Part shown: positions 59,637 to 64,000 of the stretch, one piece after another
Layout of the letters: each line of letters starts with the position of its first letter
Numbering within the stretch: position 1 is the stretch's first letter
Assembly (NCBI GenBank): GCA_900544535.1
Contig: UQVH01000009.1
Coordinates: 1 to 64,000, forward strand
Source: an uncultured Bacteroidales bacterium
Lineage (GTDB): Bacteria; Bacteroidota; Bacteroidia; Bacteroidales; Muribaculaceae
DNA length: 64,000 nt
Reading direction: 5' to 3'
Program-made: the position numbers and the translations under genes
The notes under the pieces: model-generated
What the model was told of the DNA's origin: nothing
Databases searched by the model: none
The model's input: the letters and a program-made list of their open reading frames with translations, nothing else

Positions 59637-60183
59637 TTTTTGCCAGTTCCCGTCTGATGCGGCTGAGATGGTTGGGAGTAATCAAGAGGAAGGAGGACAA
59701 ATCTTTCAATGTAACAGTCTCGACAATTTGGGGATATTGTTCACACAATTCCACATAACGCTGACGAGGCGATTTACGGTAGAGATTGAGCAACCGCATG
59801 AATACCATATTGAACAGCGATTTGTATTCGTCAAGCAGGGAGGGAGAAAGCAATTCCTTGAAAGTCTTTAACGGCACTCGAACCACCTCGCAATCAGTCC
59901 CGGCAATCATTGACATCTGGGAGGGTTTCCCGTGTAATGAGGAATGGAAATCGGTGATAAATTGACCCGGAAAGGCGAAATTTATCACAGCATCATCTCC
60001 CGAATCATTAAGGGTAACTACTTTGAAATAGCCCGACACCACAAGGGCGGCATAACGAGCGATTGTCCCTTGCTGGATAAAACGCTCTCCCTTTTTATAA
60101 TGGCATCGTGTCCCTTGCTCGCGGCAATAATCAGTGGCTGCCGAGAGATCCAAAAAGTCGATATATGAGTTGAACTGTGCCAT
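59611..60183 (-). CDS. Crp/Fnr-family transcriptional regulator
   Basis: A 190-residue regulator. The cNMP-binding-like beta-roll spans about 20-115 (ERFIQQGTIARYAALVVSGY, AVINFAFPGQFITDF) and the C-terminal winged helix-turn-helix spans about 145-185 (VTLKDLSSFLLITPNHLSRI). No Cys cluster for an Fe-S centre is apparent and the cAMP-binding Arg/Ser pattern is not obvious, so the signal is unknown. Its downstream genes carry two copies of the block that follows it, making them candidate targets. Confidence 0.9.
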   Translation of the reverse strand: MAQFNSYIDFLDLSAATDYCREQGTRCHYKKGERFIQQGTIARYAALVVSGYFKVVTLNDSGDDAVINFAFPGQFITDFHSSLHGKPSQMSMIAGTDCEVVRVPLKTFKELLSPSLLDEYKSLFNMVFMRLLNLYRKSPRQRYVELCEQYPQIVETVTLKDLSSFLLITPNHLSRIRRELAKNPGMDIKK

Positions 60184-60192
60184 AAGTAATTA

Positions 60193-60200
60193 CAAAGTTA
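60193..60200 (-). promoter_or_regulatory. -7 element of the Crp-family gene
   Basis: Reverse-strand TAACTTTG, only 9 bp before the ATG at 60183, implying a nearly leaderless mRNA if used. Confidence 0.4.
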
Positions 60201-60239
60201 GCAGAAATTCTGCATCGGGAGAACCTTATAAATAATAAA

Positions 60240-60283
60240 AATCAATCGGGACACCCTGTGCTTGCAAGATGTCCCGATTGATT
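60240..60283 (-). terminator. Intrinsic terminator of rho
   Basis: AATCAATCGGGACA at 60240-60253 pairs perfectly with 60270-60283; on the reverse strand a T-rich tail follows. Only 37 bp beyond the rho stop. Confidence 0.85.
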
Positions 60284-60320
60284 TTATTATTAATCCTGAG
60301 ACGGATGATGATTGTGCGGA

Positions 60321-62498
60321 TCAGTCACCCATTGTGCGGAGGAGTTCTTCGTTGTCGGATGTGCGCTCCATGCGGTCTTTGATGAATTCCATTGCTTCGA
60401 TGGAGTTGCGGTCGCTCAGGAAGCGGCGCAGAATCCACATGCGGTTGAGTGTGTCATTGCGCAGAAGCAGGTCGTCGCGACGGGTAGAGGAGGCCATGAT
60501 GTCGACAGCCGGGAAGATGCGCTTGTTGGATAGCTTGCGGTCGAGCTGGAGCTCCATGTTGCCGGTTCCCTTGAATTCCTCGAAGATGACTTCGTCCATT
60601 TTCGAGCTTGTTTCAGTGAGGGCGGTGGCGATGATGGTGAGTGATCCGCCGTTTTCAATGTTGCGGGCAGCTCCGAAGAAGCGTTTGGGTTTCTGGAGGG
60701 CGTTGGCGTCCACACCGCCTGAAAGGATTTTACCGGAGGCGGGAGCGCAGGTGTTGTAGGCGCGTGCAAGACGGGTGATAGAGTCAAGCAGGATGACTAC
60801 GTCGTGGCCGCATTCCACCATGCGTTTTGCTTTTTCAAGTACGATGGAGGCGATTTTCACGTGGCGCTCGGCGGGTTCGTCGAAGGTCGAAGCAATGACT
60901 TCGGCATTTACGCTGCGGCTCATGTCGGTGACTTCCTCAGGGCGTTCGTCGATGAGGAGAATCATGATATATGTTTCAGGGTGATTCTCGGCAATGGCAT
61001 TGGCGATATCTTTGAGCAGGATGGTCTTACCTGTCTTAGGTGGTGCCACGATCAGGCCGCGCTGGCCTTTACCTATCGGTGAGAACATGTCGACCACGCG
61101 GGTGGAAATGTTGCTTGACCGGCCTGAGGTAAGGTCGAACTTTTCGTTGGGGAAGAGGGGGGTGAGGTGTTCGAAAGCCACGCGGTCACGGATAAATTCG
61201 ACTGAACGGCCGTTGACGCTCTTGACGCTGCTGAGAGGGAAATATTTGTCTCCTTCACGAGGCGCACGCAGAGTGGCGTCGACCACATCACCTGAACGGA
61301 GTGCATATTGTTTTATCTGCTCTTTGGTGACGAGGACATCGTCGGGCGATGCGAGATAGTTGTAGTCGCTTGAACGGAGGAAACCGTGTCCTTCAGGCAT
61401 TATTTCAAGCACACCTGTGGTTTCGATGATGCCGTCAAAGTTATAGGCCGGTTGCTGCGGTCTTTGCTCGAACTGCTGGTTTTTGTTGCGGTTCTTCTTA
61501 TTCTTCTTCCCTTGCAGCTGCTGTTTTTCCATGCCCGGTTCGCCAAGAACGATCGGGCCCTGAGGCATAGGAGCCGGCTGCTGTGGAGCGGGAAGCGGTT
61601 GCTGCTCTTTTTCCTGCTGGGACCGCGGTGCGAATGTGCGGCCGCCGGAGCGAGGGAAGAAAGATCCGAAAGAACTGTCTTTAGGCCGGAAATCCCGTTT
61701 GGGCTGTTGCTGGAGCCGTTCTATCTGGCTCTCTGAATCCTGAGGCTGGTCAGCCGGCTGCCCCGGACGGATGAAGACACCGTGGCGCGGACGCTCCTCC
61801 TGAGTCTGTTGTGGAGCAGGTTCTTCGGGAGCCGGCAGCTGCTTGGATGTGTCGGCCGGAACGGGGGAGTCGTTCCGGGGCTCTTCACGGTTGATTTCTT
61901 CGGCCACGGGAGTGGTTTCAGCTGATGTTTCGTCATTTTGCTTTTCAGCAGCTGTATTTTGGGAAGCCTCTTCCCCCTGTACGGCCTGGGCATTGCGTGG
62001 CGGACGTCCACGGCGGCGTTTAGGCTGCTGTTCACCCTGAGTCTGCTGACCCTCGGCTGATCCCTGAGAGGCCATAGGTGCAGATTCCTGAGGCTCGGCC
62101 GCAGCTGTTTCTGCGGTGGCTGCTGTATCGGCCGGATTGTCGGCCTCGGATGCAGACCGAGCTTTGCGGCCACGTTTTTTGGGCTGCGGCTGATCTCCAT
62201 TCTGAGCCGGTGTCTTTGGCGCTTCCTGATCGGGAGCGGTTTTGGGCTCTTCTTTCTTTTTGCGAGGCGTTTTTTGCGGGTTATCTTCCTTTACGTCAGC
62301 TGTATCCTTTTTATTGCGGCGATTTTTCTGTGACGCATTTGCAGTCGAGCTGGCCGCAACATCGCGGGCCTGCTTGTCAAGGATTTCGTAAACGAGATTT
62401 TCCTTATCTTCAAGATTGATTTTCTTTATGCCGTTGGTTTGTGCGACTTCCCGCAGTTGCGAGTCGTCCATGGCTTCAAGTTCGGAATAATTATACAT
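60321..62498 (-). CDS. rho: Transcription termination factor Rho with long disordered insertion
   Basis: A 725-residue hexameric RNA helicase. A Rho_N SAP-like domain (residues 1-50, MDDSQLREVAQTNGIKKINL) is followed by an approximately 300-residue Gln/Pro/Glu/Lys-rich disordered stretch (about 55-350). The primary RNA-binding domain (about 360-430) contains EGHGFLRSSDYNYLASPDDV. The ATPase core has the P-loop PPKTGKT near 486 and the Walker-B/arginine-finger region LIDERPEEVTDM. E. coli Rho is 419 residues; the difference is the insertion, known in Bacteroides, where it drives condensate formation. The mRNA leader is about 330 nt. Confidence 0.96.
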   Translation of the reverse strand: MYNYSELEAMDDSQLREVAQTNGIKKINLEDKENLVYEILDKQARDVAASSTANASQKNRRNKKDTADVKEDNPQKTPRKKKEEPKTAPDQEAPKTPAQNGDQPQPKKRGRKARSASEADNPADTAATAETAAAEPQESAPMASQGSAEGQQTQGEQQPKRRRGRPPRNAQAVQGEEASQNTAAEKQNDETSAETTPVAEEINREEPRNDSPVPADTSKQLPAPEEPAPQQTQEERPRHGVFIRPGQPADQPQDSESQIERLQQQPKRDFRPKDSSFGSFFPRSGGRTFAPRSQQEKEQQPLPAPQQPAPMPQGPIVLGEPGMEKQQLQGKKNKKNRNKNQQFEQRPQQPAYNFDGIIETTGVLEIMPEGHGFLRSSDYNYLASPDDVLVTKEQIKQYALRSGDVVDATLRAPREGDKYFPLSSVKSVNGRSVEFIRDRVAFEHLTPLFPNEKFDLTSGRSSNISTRVVDMFSPIGKGQRGLIVAPPKTGKTILLKDIANAIAENHPETYIMILLIDERPEEVTDMSRSVNAEVIASTFDEPAERHVKIASIVLEKAKRMVECGHDVVILLDSITRLARAYNTCAPASGKILSGGVDANALQKPKRFFGAARNIENGGSLTIIATALTETSSKMDEVIFEEFKGTGNMELQLDRKLSNKRIFPAVDIMASSTRRDDLLLRNDTLNRMWILRRFLSDRNSIEAMEFIKDRMERTSDNEELLRTMGD

Positions 62499-62831
62499 AT
62501 ATATAATATCAGTTGGAAAGCAAGTGCGTCACCACACTTTGTTTACCGTAAATGTATTGTTTTTTTAACACGAAAATATTCTGTCAAGGGAGGTGGCGGA
62601 TCAATGATCCAGTTGAGGTCCGTTTTAATGGTTATAAAACCGGAATTATAAACGGGGAAAAATGAAGTTTAAGGGATGATGATCTTTTTTGCAATCCCCG
62701 CTTTTTGCTTGATGTCCTTTAAGAATTGAGTTCAGAAAGGATGGTTGAAACCGCGTTGTATCTTATAATACAGATTGAAAAACTTATCGGTTGGGGGATT
62801 GGCGGCTGATCCGACGGATTCAAAGCCTTTG

Positions 62832-62863
62832 CAAAGATACAATCAATTTTATGATTTAACAAA
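62832..62863 (-). promoter_or_regulatory. Promoter of rho
   Basis: On the reverse strand TTTG (62860-62863), 20 nt, TATCTTTG (62832-62839). This implies a leader of about 325 nt before the rho ATG at 62498. Confidence 0.6.
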
Positions 62864-62930
62864 TTAAATTCAAAAAATGTTTTTAGAAAAATCCGCTGAA
62901 AATATCTTTGAAAAATATAGCGGACTACTG

Positions 62931-62960
62931 TTGCGGCTGTCGTATAAGTTCGTAACTTTG
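62931..62960 (+). promoter_or_regulatory. Promoter of the lrgA-lrgB pair
   Basis: TTG at 62931-62933, 19 nt, TAACTTTG at 62953-62960; 73 bp before the ATG at 63034. Confidence 0.6.
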
Positions 62961-63033
62961 CACCCTCGAAAGAAGTACAGACAATATATTTCCAAGAACA
63001 CATTCATTTTTTTACTGAAACATATCGGAGATT

Positions 63034-63393
63034 ATGATATTACAATGTGCGGTGCTATTCTCTTTTTTAGCATTGGGTGAATTGATCGTTTGGCTGACAG
63101 GGATTCCGATTCCGTCCAGCATCATAGGGATGCTGCTGCTCACGGCAGCACTTAAAATGAAAATCGTGCGTGTTTTCTGGGTCGACAAAGTGGCGGATTT
63201 CCTGCTGAAAAATCTCGGTTTTTTCTTCGTGCCCGCCGGAGTGGGGCTTATGAACTGTCTGGGTTTGCTCAGTGATCAGTGGCTGCCGATTGTAGGCGCA
63301 TGTGTGATCAGTACATTTTTGGTAATTGCGGCGACTGGATGGGTCCATCAGTATGTGCGTCGTGCTTCATCACATCATCATGAACTTTATTGA
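63034..63393 (+). CDS. CidA/LrgA family membrane protein
   Basis: A 119-residue holin-like protein with four transmembrane helices (about 4-20, 26-45, 60-82 and 86-108). IPIPSSIIGMLLLTAALKMK and NLGFFFVPAGVGLMN are family hallmarks. With LrgB it forms a membrane complex first linked to murein hydrolase control; plant fusions transport glycolate and glycerate, so transport is a plausible role. The reading frame of lrgB starts 14 bp before its stop. Confidence 0.92.
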   Translation: MILQCAVLFSFLALGELIVWLTGIPIPSSIIGMLLLTAALKMKIVRVFWVDKVADFLLKNLGFFFVPAGVGLMNCLGLLSDQWLPIVGACVISTFLVIAATGWVHQYVRRASSHHHELY

Positions 63394-64000
63394 CAATAAA
63401 TTTTTTCTGATCGCACTGACTTTTGTGGTCTATCTTCTGTCGCAGTTGTTGCAGAAACGCACCGGAGTGTCTTTCCTGAATCCGATTCTGATTACGATAA
63501 TAGTGCTGATCTGCATTCTTCTCGGATGTGGTGTAGATTACGACGCCTATGCCGAAGGGGGACAATATATTGAATTTTGGCTTAAACCTGCGGTTGTGGC
63601 TCTCGGTGTGCCGCTTTACAGGCAGCTGGAGTCGATACGCAAGCAACTGTTGCCGATTTTGGCTGCCGAGTTGGCCGGATGTATCGTCGGGACTGTCTCG
63701 GTGGTTGTCGTTGCAAAGTTGCTTGGCGCAACTCCTGATGTGGTGATTTCGCTCGCACCTAAATCTGTCACTACGCCTATTGCGATGGAAATAGCATCGA
63801 CTTTGGGCGGCATTCCTGCGCTGACCGCGGCCGTGGTTGTCTGTACAGGCATTTTCGGCGGAATTGCCGGTTTCAAGATGATGAAATTGTCGAGAGTCAA
63901 GAGTCCGATTGCCCAGGGATTGTCTATGGGGACCGCGGCACATGCCGTCGGGACATCAGTCGCAATGGAAAACGGCTATCGCTACGGAGCCTTCTCGTCG
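63380..64000 (+). CDS. lrgB: LrgB family membrane protein (partial, runs off the window)
   Basis: Open from the ATG at 63380 to the window end (207 codons), incomplete at the 3' side but close to the usual length of about 230. At least six hydrophobic helices are seen. Family motifs include the APKSVTTPIAMEIA segment near residue 130 and GLSMGTAAHAVGTSVAME near 185. It overlaps lrgA by 14 bp, indicating co-translation of the pair. Confidence 0.92.
   Translation, partial: MNFIDNKFFLIALTFVVYLLSQLLQKRTGVSFLNPILITIIVLICILLGCGVDYDAYAEGGQYIEFWLKPAVVALGVPLYRQLESIRKQLLPILAAELAGCIVGTVSVVVVAKLLGATPDVVISLAPKSVTTPIAMEIASTLGGIPALTAAVVVCTGIFGGIAGFKMMKLSRVKSPIAQGLSMGTAAHAVGTSVAMENGYRYGAFSS

Larger units (their letters stand above)
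62499..63033. other. Divergent region: rho leader and lrgA promoter
   Basis: A 535-bp gap. The rho promoter is at 62832-62863 (reverse), so 62499-62825 is transcribed as rho leader. The lrgA promoter is at 62931-62960. No ORF in the leader region looks real. Confidence 0.6.

Overview
The window looks like a chromosomal segment of a gut Bacteroidales, most likely a Muribaculaceae-type organism; the family is an inference and no search was run. Supporting signs are many Bacteroidetes-type promoters (TTG or TTTG, 18-20 nt, TAnnTTTG), weak ribosome binding sites, DapL-type lysine synthesis, type III glutamine synthetase, DUF4293, DUF4835, PCMD and DUF6377 proteins, a Rho with a long disordered insertion, and a thioester-less alpha-2-macroglobulin. 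No tRNA, rRNA, CRISPR array, prophage or intact transposase was seen. Gene order is dense and mostly housekeeping.

Layout. 0-10.8 kb: fluoride channel; a minus-strand glycolipid/envelope operon (GT4, flippase-like protein, NfeD protease); menB-menC-menE of menaquinone synthesis; serB; an orphan DUF1016 nuclease; and a cassette of three very small membrane-protein genes, the middle one apparently frameshifted. 10.9-18.3 kb: a minus-strand envelope-stress style operon of ECF sigma factor, single-TM anti-sigma candidate, Spy-like periplasmic protein and a 1917-residue alpha-2-macroglobulin. 18.5-25.6 kb: a small outer-membrane barrel with a DUF6582-like partner, LptD, then an Lrp regulator, MtaB and a GT2 glycosyltransferase. 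25.7-34.2 kb: surE, DUF4293, a membrane-anchored TPR/HTH regulator (DUF6377), a 1.1-kb gene-poor stretch, and a PCMD/outer-membrane-barrel surface locus. 34.2-45.4 kb: a receiver plus PEP-synthase ATP-grasp protein, dapF-dapL-glnN (lysine/meso-DAP and ammonium assimilation), and a long PurF-like amidotransferase. 45.4-64 kb: the dnaN-exonuclease-coaBC-DUF4835-recN-rlmB operon, tsaB with a methyltransferase, yicC-gmk-nadD-DUF5063, rpiB, a TonB/SH3/Crp cluster, rho, and an LrgA-LrgB pair cut by the window end.

The least explained material is between genes. Two copies of a ~235-bp composite palindrome lie at 29426-29662 and 33822-34055. Around them are four short hairpins whose 9-bp arms differ completely but which all carry an adjacent GTAG tetranucleotide, as REP elements recognised by RAYT transposases do. 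A ~339-bp MITE-like inverted repeat sits between the dapF promoter and its start codon, so it should be transcribed as the dapF leader. A 196-nt promoter-to-terminator unit without an ORF (29036-29268) is a good small-RNA candidate. A ~120-bp promoter block, including the last codons of a crp-family gene, is duplicated in front of the neighbouring TonB-like and SH3 genes.
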